Part shown: in pieces, positions 17,249 through 26,008 of the stretch
Position numbering within the stretch: position 1 is the first letter of the stretch
How the letters are laid out: each line of letters starts with the position of its first letter
Assembly (NCBI RefSeq): GCF_022387135.1
Contig: NZ_CP092462.1
Coordinates: 682,001 to 746,000, forward strand
Direction: 5' to 3'
DNA: 64,000 nt
DNA from: Comamonas sp. B21-038
GTDB taxonomy: Bacteria; Pseudomonadota; Gammaproteobacteria; Burkholderiales; Burkholderiaceae_C
Program-made: the position numbers and the translations under genes
The notes under the pieces: model-generated
The model's database searches: none
What the model was told of the DNA's origin: nothing
Seen by the model: only the letters and a program-made list of their open reading frames with translations

Positions 17249-17788
17249 ATGAGTCGCTTTTTAGGAGAAATCCGCCAGCTGGGCTATGTGGTCAACGATA
17301 TCGAGGCCGCGATGAAGTACTGGAGTGAGACCTTGGGCGTGGGCCCCTGGTTCTACAACCCGAAGGTGCCGATCGAGAACTACCAGTACGCGGGTGAAAG
17401 CTACCAACCGCACAACTCGGTGGCGCTGGCCAACTCGGGCTTTGTGCAGGTGGAGCTGATCCAGGTGCGCAACGATGTGCCGTCGATGTACCGCGACTTT
17501 CTGCGCGCCGGCCGCACGGGCCTGCAGCATGTGGCGTACTGGACCACCGACTACGACGCCGATCTGCAGCGCTTGCTGGCGCAGGGCTTCAAGCCGCAGA
17601 TGAGTGGCGAGGTGGGCAAGAACGGCCGCTTTATCTACTTTGACACTGAGTACCACCCGGGCACGGTGATCGAGCTGTCCGAGGTGATGGGCCCCAAGGG
17701 CAAGATGTTTGACCTGATCCGCGCGGCCTCCCAGGACTGGGATGGCCAGAACCCCGTGCGCCCATTCCCTGACCTCAACACCCTGTGA
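17249..17788 (+). CDS. VOC family (glyoxalase-like) protein
   Basis: 179 aa vicinal-oxygen-chelate fold protein. The first half opens RQLGYVVNDIEAAMKYWSETLGVGPWF, the second has GLQHVAYWTTDYDADLQRLL and ends FDTEYHPGTVIELSEVMG. His in LQHVAYW and Glu in VIELSE fit VOC metal ligands. VOC enzymes isomerise, epimerise or cleave small metal-chelated substrates. Between a TRAP importer and a RuBisCO-like protein it may isomerise or epimerise the imported acid; this is inference. Preceded by AAAGACAAGCT, similar to but weaker than the binding-protein leaders. Confidence 0.85.
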   Translation: MSRFLGEIRQLGYVVNDIEAAMKYWSETLGVGPWFYNPKVPIENYQYAGESYQPHNSVALANSGFVQVELIQVRNDVPSMYRDFLRAGRTGLQHVAYWTTDYDADLQRLLAQGFKPQMSGEVGKNGRFIYFDTEYHPGTVIELSEVMGPKGKMFDLIRAASQDWDGQNPVRPFPDLNTL

Positions 17789-17818
17789 AGGCCGGCCCGC
17801 GCTGGGCCTGGACATGCG

Positions 17819-19096
17819 ATGACATCTACCCATTTTGAAGCCAGCTACCTGATCGAGACCCCACTGGCGCCCGAGGCCGTAGCCGAGGTAATGGCCGGTG
17901 AGCAATCCTGCGGCACCTTTGCCCGCGTGGCGGGCGAGACCGATGACCTGCGGGCACGCGCGCGTGCCCAGGTGCTGCAGGTGCAGCCGCTGGGCACGGT
18001 GGACCGGCCCAGCCTGCCCAATGCCTGGCTGGCGCGCCAAGGCTATGGCGCGGGCGCCCACTGGCAGCGTGCCCGTGTGCGCATTGCCTTCCCCATTGCC
18101 AATGTGGGTGCCAACCTGCCCACCTTGGCGGCCACCGTCAGCGGCAATCTGTATGACCTGGGAGAGGTATCGGGCCTGCGGCTGGAGAGCTTGGACCTGC
18201 CACCGGACTACCGCGACCAGTTCGATCTGCCGACCCTGGGCGTGGCTGGCACGCGGCGCAGCATTGGGGCCAGCGCGGGCGCGATGGTGGGCACCATCAT
18301 CAAGCCGAATGTGGGCCTGTCTGCCCAGCAAACGGCTGACCTGGTGCGGCAGCTCTGCGATGCGGGCGTGGACTTTATCAAGGACGATGAGGTATCGGCC
18401 AACCCCGCGCATGCACCGCTGCGGGAGCGTATTCCGGCGGTGATGCGCGTGGTCCGCGAGCACCGGGAGCGCACCGGCAAATGGGTGATGGTGGCCTTCA
18501 ACATCAGCGATGAAACCAGCGCCATGCTGCGCCACGCCGATCTGGTGCAGCAGGAGGGCGGCAACTGCGTGATGGCCAGCATCAACTGGTGCGGGCTGTC
18601 TGGCATCCAGAGCCTGCGGCGCCACACCCCGCTAGCGCTGCATGCGCACCGCAATGGCTATGGCGCGCTGTCGCGCGACCCGATGCTGGGCATGGGCTAC
18701 CAAGCCTACCAGACCCTGTGGCGCCTGGCCGGTGTGGACCATGTGCATGTGCATGGGCTGCAGGGCAAGTTTGCCCAGCCCGATGCCGAGGTGGTGGAGT
18801 CCGCGCAGGACTGCCAGCGGCACCTGTCTGCCGTGCAGGACGACCGGGTGCTGCCGGCCTTCTCATCGGGCCAGTGGGCGGGTACGGTGCCTGCCACCTG
18901 GGCGGCGTTGCAGAGCGATGACCTGCTGTTCATGGCGGGCGGCGGCATTCTGGCGCACCCCGATGGCCCGGCTGCTGGCGTGCTGAGCATTCGCCAGGCC
19001 TGGGCTGCCGTGCGCGCTGGCAGCAGCCTGGACGACTATGCCGGGCATGCGCCGGAGCTGGCGCGCGCGCTGCAGTTTTTTGGCAAGCGCGGATAG
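17819..19096 (+). CDS. RuBisCO-like protein (form IV), candidate acid-sugar phosphate enzyme
   Basis: 425 aa RuBisCO large-chain homologue. Conserved: Lys162 in GTIIKPNVGLS (catalytic Lys region), Lys188-Asp-Asp-Glu191 in VDFIKDDE (carbamylated lysine and Mg ligands), HAHRNGYGALSRDP (His275, Arg278), Lys317 in QGKFAQPDAE (loop 6 position) and GGGILAHPDGPAAG (phosphate site). Many form IV proteins lose several of these, so this one looks chemically competent. The DUF1537 kinase five bases downstream resembles the OiaK-OiaX/OiaC pairing of isoapionate catabolism, where a RuBisCO-like enzyme acts on 3-oxo-isoapionate 4-phosphate. True carboxylase activity is unlikely: no small subunit or phosphoribulokinase is present. 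Confidence 0.85.
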   Translation: MTSTHFEASYLIETPLAPEAVAEVMAGEQSCGTFARVAGETDDLRARARAQVLQVQPLGTVDRPSLPNAWLARQGYGAGAHWQRARVRIAFPIANVGANLPTLAATVSGNLYDLGEVSGLRLESLDLPPDYRDQFDLPTLGVAGTRRSIGASAGAMVGTIIKPNVGLSAQQTADLVRQLCDAGVDFIKDDEVSANPAHAPLRERIPAVMRVVREHRERTGKWVMVAFNISDETSAMLRHADLVQQEGGNCVMASINWCGLSGIQSLRRHTPLALHAHRNGYGALSRDPMLGMGYQAYQTLWRLAGVDHVHVHGLQGKFAQPDAEVVESAQDCQRHLSAVQDDRVLPAFSSGQWAGTVPATWAALQSDDLLFMAGGGILAHPDGPAAGVLSIRQAWAAVRAGSSLDDYAGHAPELARALQFFGKRG

Positions 19097-19101
19097 GCGC
19101 C

Positions 19102-20457
19102 ATGCTGGACACCTTGCTGCGCGGCAAACCCGCCGTCGTCTGGTATGGCGATGACTTTACCGGTGCGACCGACACCCTGGCCACGGTGGCGCAGGCGGGC
19201 CTGCGTTCTCTGCTTTTTCTGGATGTGCCGACCGGGGCGCAGCGGGCCAAGGCCGGGCCCTTGCAGGCCATGGGCATCGCCGGTGCGGCCCGCAGTCTGA
19301 GCCCCAACGCAATGGCCGAGGTGCTGGCGCCGGTGGCGCAGTTCATGGCCGCCAGCGGCGCGCCGCTGCTGCACTACAAATGCTGCTCCACCTTTGACAG
19401 CGCCCCGTATGTGGGCAGCATTGGCGCGGCGGTGGCGACATTGCGCAAGGTGGCTCCCGCATCGCCAGCGGTCATCGTGGGCGGGCAGCCCAATATCGGG
19501 CGCTTTTGTGCCTTTGGCAACCTGTTTGCGCAGGCCGGGCCGGGCGGCGCGGTGCAGCGCCTTGACCGCCACCCCACGATGCGGCAGCACCCCGTCACCC
19601 CGATGGACGAGGCCGATCTGCGCCTGCACCTGGCCAAACAGGGGCTGGCCGATATTCGGTTGCTGAGCACGCGGCAGCTGGAGCTGGCGGGCAGCGATAC
19701 CGAGGTGCTGCTGCGCTGGATGCAAGTACAAGAGGGAGAACGCCTCTTGCCAGATGCCTTGCTGATCGACCTGGTGCACGAAGCCCAGCTGCCGCAGATT
19801 GGCGCGCTGCTGTGGGCGCGTGCGCAGCAAGCGCCGTTGCTGGCCGTGGGGCCCAGCGGCGTGGAGCAGTGCTTGATAGCAGGCTGGCGCCAACTGGGAT
19901 GGTTGGGCGATGTGCCAGCGGCTGAACCGCTGGCGCCCGCGCAGGGCCCGGTGCTGGTGCTGGTCGGCAGCTTGTCGCCGGTCTCCCGCCAGCAGATCGC
20001 GGCCAGCCAGCAGTTTGACAAGCGGGAGGTGGAGGTGGGCCGGCTGCTGGCCGAGGAGGGCTATCTGAGCAATTGCGCGGCTCAGCTGGCCCAGGGCCTG
20101 CACGAGGGGCGCCCTATGCTGGCGCACACCAGCCGGCCCAGCCAAGCGGTGGACGCGGCCACGACGGCAGCAGTGGCACAGCGCAGCGCGCAGCTGGTGG
20201 CAGAGACCTTGCGCCTGCTGGCCGCACAGGGCCAGCCCTTGCGGCGCCTGGGCATTGCAGGCGGCGATACCTCCAGCCTGGCAACGCAGGCGTTGGGGCT
20301 GTGGGGGCTGGCCTTCCACAGCACCTTGGCGCCTGGCGTGACCATGAGTGTGGCACGCAGCGATGATGCGCGCATCGATGGGCTGGAGCTGATGCTCAAA
20401 GGGGGGCAGATGGGCGATGCGCAGCTGTTTGACCGGCTGGTGACGGGGGCGTGCTGA
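19102..20457 (+). CDS. DUF1537 four-carbon acid sugar kinase
   Basis: 451 aa. N-terminal substrate domain with WYGDDFTGATDTLATVAQAGLRSLLFLD. C-terminal nucleotide domain with LGIAGGDTSSLATQALG, where GGDTS is the ATP-site motif of the family. Members (DtnK, OtnK, OiaK) phosphorylate acid sugars such as threonate, erythronate or 3-oxo-isoapionate. Located directly after the RuBisCO-like gene, so it probably makes that enzyme's phosphorylated substrate. Exact sugar acid unknown. Last gene of the cluster; a terminator follows. Confidence 0.9.
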   Translation: MLDTLLRGKPAVVWYGDDFTGATDTLATVAQAGLRSLLFLDVPTGAQRAKAGPLQAMGIAGAARSLSPNAMAEVLAPVAQFMAASGAPLLHYKCCSTFDSAPYVGSIGAAVATLRKVAPASPAVIVGGQPNIGRFCAFGNLFAQAGPGGAVQRLDRHPTMRQHPVTPMDEADLRLHLAKQGLADIRLLSTRQLELAGSDTEVLLRWMQVQEGERLLPDALLIDLVHEAQLPQIGALLWARAQQAPLLAVGPSGVEQCLIAGWRQLGWLGDVPAAEPLAPAQGPVLVLVGSLSPVSRQQIAASQQFDKREVEVGRLLAEEGYLSNCAAQLAQGLHEGRPMLAHTSRPSQAVDAATTAAVAQRSAQLVAETLRLLAAQGQPLRRLGIAGGDTSSLATQALGLWGLAFHSTLAPGVTMSVARSDDARIDGLELMLKGGQMGDAQLFDRLVTGAC

Positions 20458-20484
20458 AAGCCGCCGTGGCTGAGTGGCAGACGT

Positions 20485-20514
20485 AAAAAAGCCCCAGGCG
20501 CTGTGCCTGGGGCT
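20485..20514 (-). terminator. intrinsic terminator (maeB side, probably bidirectional)
   Basis: AGCCCCAGGC (20490-20499) pairs with GCCTGGGGCT (20505-20514) around a 5-base loop. On the minus strand a run of T follows, so it ends maeB; on the plus strand ATCTTT follows, so it may also stop the kinase transcript. Confidence 0.85.
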
Positions 20515-20570
20515 ATCTTTGGGCTATCCGTGCAAACCAAACCAAGGCGCGGCGGGTGCCGCGCCCGGGC

Positions 20571-22874
20571 TTACTTGCCTTCCTTGCGGGCCTGGGCCTG
20601 GGCGGCGACCAGGGCCGTCATGTTGACCACGCGGCGCACGGTGGACGAGGGGGTCAGCACATGGGCGGGTGCCTCGCTACCCAGCAGGATCGGGCCGATG
20701 GTGGTGCCGTGCGATGCCGTGGTCTTGAGCACATTGAACAGAATGTTCGCTGCGTCCAGGTTCGGGCAGATCAGCACATTGGCTTCACCGGTCAGGCTCG
20801 ACTCGATGAGGGTGCGCTCGCGCACGTGTTCGTCCAGCGCGGCGTCGCCATGCATCTCGCCATCGCATTCGATGTCGGGATTGGCGGCGGCAAACAGGTC
20901 GCGGGCAGCGCGCATCTTGAGCGCCGACTTGCGGGTGGACGAGCCGTAGTTGCTGTGCGACAGGAAGGCCACCTTGGGTGGCAGACCAAAGCGCTGCACC
21001 TCTTGCGCGGCAAGCTTGGCAATCTGGGCCAGCTCTTCGGCGGTCGGGTCTTCGTTGATGTAGGTGTCGGCGATGAACAGCGTGCGGTTTTCCAGCATCA
21101 GCGCGTTCACGGTGGCCAGGCGGTTGGCATCGGTCTGGTGGCCCAGCACGTCTTCGATATGGCCCAGGTGCTTGTCGAAGCGGCCCATCACGCCACACAG
21201 CATCGCGTCGGCATCGCCCAGGTGCACCATCAGCGCGGCGATCACGGTGTTGGAGCGGCGCACGGCAGACTTGGCGACCTCGGGGGTCACGCCATTGCGG
21301 CCCATCAGGGCGTGGTAGGCCTCCCAGTACTGGCGGAAGCGGGGGTCATCTTCCGGATCGACGATGTCCACATCCTTGCCCAGTTGCAGGCGCAGACCGG
21401 CCTTGGCGATGCGGGCTTCGATGACGGCAGGGCGGCCGATCAGGATCGGCTTGGCCAGGCCGTCGTCCACGGCGACCTGCACGGCGCGCAGCACGCGCTC
21501 GTCTTCGCCTTCGGCGTAGGCCACGCGTTGCACATGGCTCTTGGCCGCAGCAAACACCGGGCGCATGAACATGCTGGTCTGGTAGACGAAGCGGGTGAGG
21601 TTCTCACGGTAGGCGTCGATGTCTTCGATCGGGCGTGCAGCCACGCCGGATTCTTGCGCAGCCTTGGCCACGGCGGGCGCAATGCGCAGAATCAGGCGGG
21701 TGTCGAACGGGGTGGGGATCAGGTAGTCGGGGCCGAACTTCAGCTCCTTACCCTGGTAGGCGGCAGCCACTTCGTCGCTGACGTCCTGCTTGGCCAGCGC
21801 GGCGATTTCGCGCACGCAGGCCAGCTTCATCGCCTCGGTGATCTTGCTGGCGCCGCAATCGAGCGCGCCACGGAAGATGTAGGGGAAGCACAGCACGTTG
21901 TTCACCTGGTTCGGGTAGTCCGAACGGCCGGTGGCGATGATGCAATCAGGGCGAACGGCCTTGGCCAGCTCGGGGCGGATTTCTGGCTCGGGGTTGGCCA
22001 GCGCCAGGATGATGGGCTTGTCGGCCATGGTCTTGACCATGTCGGCCGTCAGCACGCCAGGGGCGGAGCAACCCAGGAACACGTCAGCGCCGTTGACCAC
22101 ATCGGCCAGGGTACGGGCTTCGGTCTTTTGCGCGTAGCGCGCCTTGGAGGCATCGAGGTTGCCAGGGCGGCCTTCGTAGATCACGCCCTTGGAATCCACC
22201 ATGAAGATGTTCTCGCGCTTGACGCCGAGGCCCACCATCACATCGACGCAGGCAATGGCTGCAGCGCCCGCGCCGGAGACGGCGATCTTCACGTTGCCGA
22301 TTTGCTTGTCGACCAGTTCCAGGCCGTTGAGCAGCGCAGCGCTGGAGATGATGGCCGTGCCGTGCTGGTCGTCATGGAACACCGGAATGTTCATGCGCTT
22401 GGACAGCTCTTGCTCGATGTAGAAGCACTCGGGTGCCTTGATGTCTTCGAGGTTGATGCCGCCCAGCGTGGGCTCGAGGCTGGCGATGATGTCGATCAGC
22501 TTGTCTGGATCGCGCTCGGCCAGCTCGATGTCGAACACATCGACGCCGGCGAACTTCTTGAACAGGCAGCCCTTGCCTTCCATCACCGGCTTGCTGGCCA
22601 GCGGGCCGATATCGCCCAGGCCCAGCACGGCGGTGCCGTTGGTGATCACACCGACCAGGTTGCCGCGCGAGGTGTAGTCGGCTGCCAGGCTGGGATCGGC
22701 TTCGATGTCCAGGCAAGGGTAGGCCACGCCTGGCGAATAGGCCAGCGACAGGTCACGCTGGTTGGACAGCGGCTTGGTGGGGGTGACGGAGATCTTGCCC
22801 TTGCTGGGGCTGCGATGGTATTCGAGTGCGGCTTCGCGCAGTGCCTGTTCGGCGGCGGACAGTTGTTGTGCCAT
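20571..22874 (-). CDS. maeB: NADP-dependent malic enzyme with phosphotransacetylase-like domain
   Basis: 767 aa. Malate + NADP to pyruvate + CO2 + NADPH. The malic enzyme domain covers about residues 1-430: [49 protein letters not shown] and the nucleotide segment [15 protein letters not shown]. The C-terminal part (about 440-767) is homologous to phosphotransacetylase and is usually regulatory (acetyl-CoA responsive) in MaeB proteins. Single gene with its own terminator. It supplies NADPH and pyruvate from the C4 pool that the neighbouring catabolic units feed. Confidence 0.95.
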   Translation of the reverse strand: MAQQLSAAEQALREAALEYHRSPSKGKISVTPTKPLSNQRDLSLAYSPGVAYPCLDIEADPSLAADYTSRGNLVGVITNGTAVLGLGDIGPLASKPVMEGKGCLFKKFAGVDVFDIELAERDPDKLIDIIASLEPTLGGINLEDIKAPECFYIEQELSKRMNIPVFHDDQHGTAIISSAALLNGLELVDKQIGNVKIAVSGAGAAAIACVDVMVGLGVKRENIFMVDSKGVIYEGRPGNLDASKARYAQKTEARTLADVVNGADVFLGCSAPGVLTADMVKTMADKPIILALANPEPEIRPELAKAVRPDCIIATGRSDYPNQVNNVLCFPYIFRGALDCGASKITEAMKLACVREIAALAKQDVSDEVAAAYQGKELKFGPDYLIPTPFDTRLILRIAPAVAKAAQESGVAARPIEDIDAYRENLTRFVYQTSMFMRPVFAAAKSHVQRVAYAEGEDERVLRAVQVAVDDGLAKPILIGRPAVIEARIAKAGLRLQLGKDVDIVDPEDDPRFRQYWEAYHALMGRNGVTPEVAKSAVRRSNTVIAALMVHLGDADAMLCGVMGRFDKHLGHIEDVLGHQTDANRLATVNALMLENRTLFIADTYINEDPTAEELAQIAKLAAQEVQRFGLPPKVAFLSHSNYGSSTRKSALKMRAARDLFAAANPDIECDGEMHGDAALDEHVRERTLIESSLTGEANVLICPNLDAANILFNVLKTTASHGTTIGPILLGSEAPAHVLTPSSTVRRVVNMTALVAAQAQARKEGK

Positions 22875-22977
22875 AAGAGTGAATCAATCCAGTGTGAACC
22901 CAGCTGATGATAAAGGCGCAGGCCCACCCCTATGGGGCAGTGGGCCTAAGTTTCGATGCTGCACCGCAGCAATCTTG

Positions 22978-24474
22978 TCAGTGGGCATCTGCTTGCTGCG
23001 CAGCCTTGATGATCTGGGCCTGGTCAAGTTTGGCGCCGTTGAAAAACAGGTTCAACGCCACCGCACAGATGGAGGCCAGCAGGATGCCCGATTCGATCAG
23101 CGGGTGGATGGCGTGGGGCATCCACTGGCGGAATTGCGGTGCAATCAGCGGAATCATGCCGACGCCGATGGACACTGCCACCACCATGGCGTTGTAGCGG
23201 TTATGGCGGAAGTCCACGTTCGACAGGATGCGGATGCCGGTGGCAGCGACCATGCCGAACATGACCAGCCCCGCACCGCCGAGCACCATCGTCGGCAGCG
23301 ATTCGACCAGCGCGCCCAGCTTGGGAAGTACGCCCAGAATGATCAGGATGAAGCCGCCGGCCACGCAGACAAAGCGGCTCTGGATGCCGGTGACGGCGAC
23401 CAGGCCCACGTTTTGCGAGAAGCTGGTGTAGGGGAAGGTGTTGAAGATGCCGCCCAGCAAGGTGCCCAGGCCATCGGTGCGCAGGCCCCGGGTCAGGTCG
23501 GCCGGGGTGACCTCCTTGTTGGTCATATCGCCCAGCGCCAGGAACATGCCGACCGATTCGATCATCACGACGATCATCACCAGGGTCATCGTCAGGATCA
23601 GGATGGGGTCGAACACCGGCATCGCAATCTCGAACGGCATCACAAAATCAAACCATTCGGCATGCGCCACTTTTTCATAGGTCATCAGGCCCATCGCCGA
23701 GGCGACGATGGCGCCAATGACAATGCCGGCCAGCACCGCGATATTGGCCATGAAGCCCTTGGCGAACTTGGTGATCAGCAGGATGGAGACCAGCACCAAC
23801 GCAGAGATGCCCACGCCGCTCAGGTCCGCATAGCGGGGGTTGGGGACCGACGGCAGAATCGCCAGCCCATGGGGGATGGGGGGCAGCGCCGAGCCGGGCG
23901 CGCCAGCGGCCACCTGCGCACTCTGCAGCCATTTGACATGCTCGGGATTGGGCACCGAAGGCGCGGTGGGGCCGGCGGGGTTGCCAAAGATCCAGTTGAT
24001 GCCCACGCGCATCAGGCTGATGCCGATGACGGTGATGATGGTGCCGGTGACGACCGGCGGGAAGAACCGCAGCATGCGGCTGACCAGCGGCGAGATCAGT
24101 ATCGAGATGACCCCCGCCCCGATGACCGAGCCAAAGATCAGGCCTGCGCCATAGACGCCGCCATTGGTCTGCGCCATCGAGATCATCGGCGCCACGCTGG
24201 CAAAGGTCACGCCCATCATCACCGGCAGCTTGATGCCAAACCAGCGGGTCGCGCCCCAGGCCTGTATCAGGGTAACCAGACCGCAGACGAAGAGATCAGC
24301 GGAGATCAGCTTGGCTATCTGGTGGGAATCGAGGTTGAGCGCGCGGCCCACGATCAGCGGCACCGCCACGGCCCCCGCGTACATGACCAGTACATGCTGC
24401 AAGCCCAAGGTGGTGAGGCGCCCCAGGGGCAGCACCTGGTCAACGGGGTGTTTGTCAGATTGCATCTTTATCAC
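22978..24474 (-). CDS. NCS2 nucleobase:cation symporter (xanthine/uric acid permease type)
   Basis: 498 aa polytopic membrane protein. NCS2 start LGLQHVLVMYAGAVAVPLIVG; the nucleobase-ascorbate signature appears as FSQNVGLVAVTGIQSRFVC. HHR-like and acidic transmembrane motifs fit purine transporters (xanthine, urate). Its position beside the urate/allantoin genes and the shared GTGTATACAC operator 63 bases upstream of its start make urate or xanthine the likely cargo. Faces the same way as the puuE operon but has its own promoter region after a terminator. Confidence 0.92.
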   Translation of the reverse strand: MIKMQSDKHPVDQVLPLGRLTTLGLQHVLVMYAGAVAVPLIVGRALNLDSHQIAKLISADLFVCGLVTLIQAWGATRWFGIKLPVMMGVTFASVAPMISMAQTNGGVYGAGLIFGSVIGAGVISILISPLVSRMLRFFPPVVTGTIITVIGISLMRVGINWIFGNPAGPTAPSVPNPEHVKWLQSAQVAAGAPGSALPPIPHGLAILPSVPNPRYADLSGVGISALVLVSILLITKFAKGFMANIAVLAGIVIGAIVASAMGLMTYEKVAHAEWFDFVMPFEIAMPVFDPILILTMTLVMIVVMIESVGMFLALGDMTNKEVTPADLTRGLRTDGLGTLLGGIFNTFPYTSFSQNVGLVAVTGIQSRFVCVAGGFILIILGVLPKLGALVESLPTMVLGGAGLVMFGMVAATGIRILSNVDFRHNRYNAMVVAVSIGVGMIPLIAPQFRQWMPHAIHPLIESGILLASICAVALNLFFNGAKLDQAQIIKAAQQADAH

Positions 24475-24532
24475 TCCTCATGCGGGGGAATTTGACTGAA
24501 TAAGCCAGTGTTATTGCTTAGGAATCCATACA

Positions 24533-24550
24533 AAAAGTGTATACACATGC
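24533..24550. promoter_or_regulatory. GntR operator copy upstream of the purine permease
   Basis: Centred on perfect GTGTATACAC at 24537-24546, matching 15 of 18 positions of the fully symmetric site at 29496-29513. Lies about 60 bases before the permease start, so the same GntR regulator probably controls import. Confidence 0.7.
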
Positions 24551-24654
24551 ACTGCAACAGCACCCCCCTGATTACCCTCAAGCAGCGCCGTTGCTGCGGC
24601 TTCAAACCCCGTGGCCGATGAGCGGCCCGCCCCCCCGCAAAGCTTGCAGACACA

Positions 24655-24692
24655 AGCAAAACTGCCCCCGGGCGCCGGGCCAGGGGGCAGTT
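24655..24692 (-). terminator. terminator of the puuE-allC-M20 operon
   Basis: On the minus strand AACTGCCCCC pairs with GGGGGCAGTT (plus-strand arms 24659-24669 and 24683-24692), then TTTTGC. It lies 45 bases past the M20 gene stop and separates that operon from the permease. Confidence 0.7.
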
Positions 24693-24736
24693 GGTAAAAG
24701 GATGTTTTCGGCGGCGTGCTGGAGCGCCGCGTTGGA

Positions 24737-26008
24737 TCAGGCCAACAGATCGACCAGCGAGCGGGCGATGACCTTGGTGGCGCGGCGCAGGTCTTCCAGG
24801 TCGAGGCGCTCGTCGGCGCGCTTGGCATGGCTTTCCAGCACGGTGCGGGGGCCTGCGCCGTAGATGACGCCGGGAATGCCGCGCTCGACATACAGGCGCA
24901 CATCGGTGTATAGCGGCGTGCCGACGGCCGGAGGCTTCTCGCCAAACAGCGCTTCGCCATGGGTCTGGATGGCATCGACCAGCGGCTGGTTGCCGGCCAG
25001 CGGCGTCATTGCATTGGCCAGCAGCAGGCGCTTGATGTCGATGCGCACGGCGTCTTCGCCCTGGTAGCCGCGCTCGCTGTTAAAGCGCTCCACCGCGTTG
25101 GCAATCACCTGGCGGATATGGGCCTCGACCTCGACCGGGTTTTCCTCGGGGATCATGCGGCGGTCGATCTTGAGCAGCACCTTGCCGGGGATCACATTGG
25201 TGTTGGTGCCGCCTTCGATGCGGCCAATGTTCAGGTAGGGGTGCTTGATGCCTGCAACTTTAGAGCAGACCTTTTGGTAGGCGGTGTTTTCCGCATACAG
25301 GTCGTTCATGATTGCAACGGTGGCCTGCAGCGCATCCACACCGGTGTGGGGCACGGCGGCATGGGCCATCTTGCCGTGCACGGTGATCTCCATCTGCAGG
25401 CAGCCATTGTGGGCGACGACCACTTCATAGCTGAATCCAGCGGCGACCATCAGGTCGGGCTTGGTCAGGCCTTTTTCCAGCAGCCAGCCGGGCCCCAGCA
25501 GGCCGCCAAACTCTTCGTCATAGGTAAAGTGCAGCTCGACCGCGCCCTTGCTGGGCTTGGCCACGGCCTCCAGTGCGCGCAGCGCGTAGGTGAAGGTGGA
25601 GAAATCGCACTTGCTCACGGCGGCAGCCCGGCCGTAGAGCTTGCCGTCGACAATGCGGGCGCCATAGGGGTCATGGCTCCAGCCCTCGCCAGGCGGCACC
25701 ACATCGCCATGGGCATTGAGTGCAATGGTGCGGCCCGAGCCGGCTGCGCCAAAGGGGCGGCGCACGATCAGGTTGGTGATCGAGGTCATGCCATAGGCTT
25801 CTACATCGGCCTGGGGTACCTCATGCTTTTCAGCGGTGTAGCCCATGGCCTGCAGCAGCTCGGCAGTGCGCTCGGCATGCGGCGTGTTGTCGCCCGGCGG
25901 CGTGTCCGTGGGGACTTGCACCAGCTTCTGGAAGAACTGCACCTGCTCGTCAAAGTGCTGGTCGATCCACTGGTCCAGGGCGGCGTAGGTGGCGTTGTTC
26001 GTGGTCAT
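24737..26008 (-). CDS. M20 family metallohydrolase (ArgE/DapE-like)
   Basis: 423 aa zinc amidohydrolase. Metal-site motifs: ALNAHGDVVPPGEGWSHDPYGA (His, Asp), HFTYDEEFGGLLGPGW (catalytic Glu) and the lid domain with HGKMAHAAVPHTGVDALQA. M20 enzymes hydrolyse N-acyl or N-carbamoyl amino acids and dipeptides. Its start overlaps the stop of the UraD-AllC gene by four bases, so it belongs to the purine operon, yet no standard urate-pathway step needs it. It might act on a ureido or N-formyl breakdown product. Function inferred only from context. Confidence 0.85.
   Translation of the reverse strand: MTTNNATYAALDQWIDQHFDEQVQFFQKLVQVPTDTPPGDNTPHAERTAELLQAMGYTAEKHEVPQADVEAYGMTSITNLIVRRPFGAAGSGRTIALNAHGDVVPPGEGWSHDPYGARIVDGKLYGRAAAVSKCDFSTFTYALRALEAVAKPSKGAVELHFTYDEEFGGLLGPGWLLEKGLTKPDLMVAAGFSYEVVVAHNGCLQMEITVHGKMAHAAVPHTGVDALQATVAIMNDLYAENTAYQKVCSKVAGIKHPYLNIGRIEGGTNTNVIPGKVLLKIDRRMIPEENPVEVEAHIRQVIANAVERFNSERGYQGEDAVRIDIKRLLLANAMTPLAGNQPLVDAIQTHGEALFGEKPPAVGTPLYTDVRLYVERGIPGVIYGAGPRTVLESHAKRADERLDLEDLRRATKVIARSLVDLLA

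Noticed and set aside
13015-20457. Carbon fixation (Calvin cycle) role for the RuBisCO-like protein
   Set aside because: No small subunit, phosphoribulokinase or carboxysome genes, and the context is an acid-sugar importer and kinase.
20556-22907. Long plus-strand open frame opposite maeB
   Set aside because: Composition is typical of GC-rich antisense shadow (many His, Gly, Gln, Ala), no domain, and maeB on the other strand is unmistakable.
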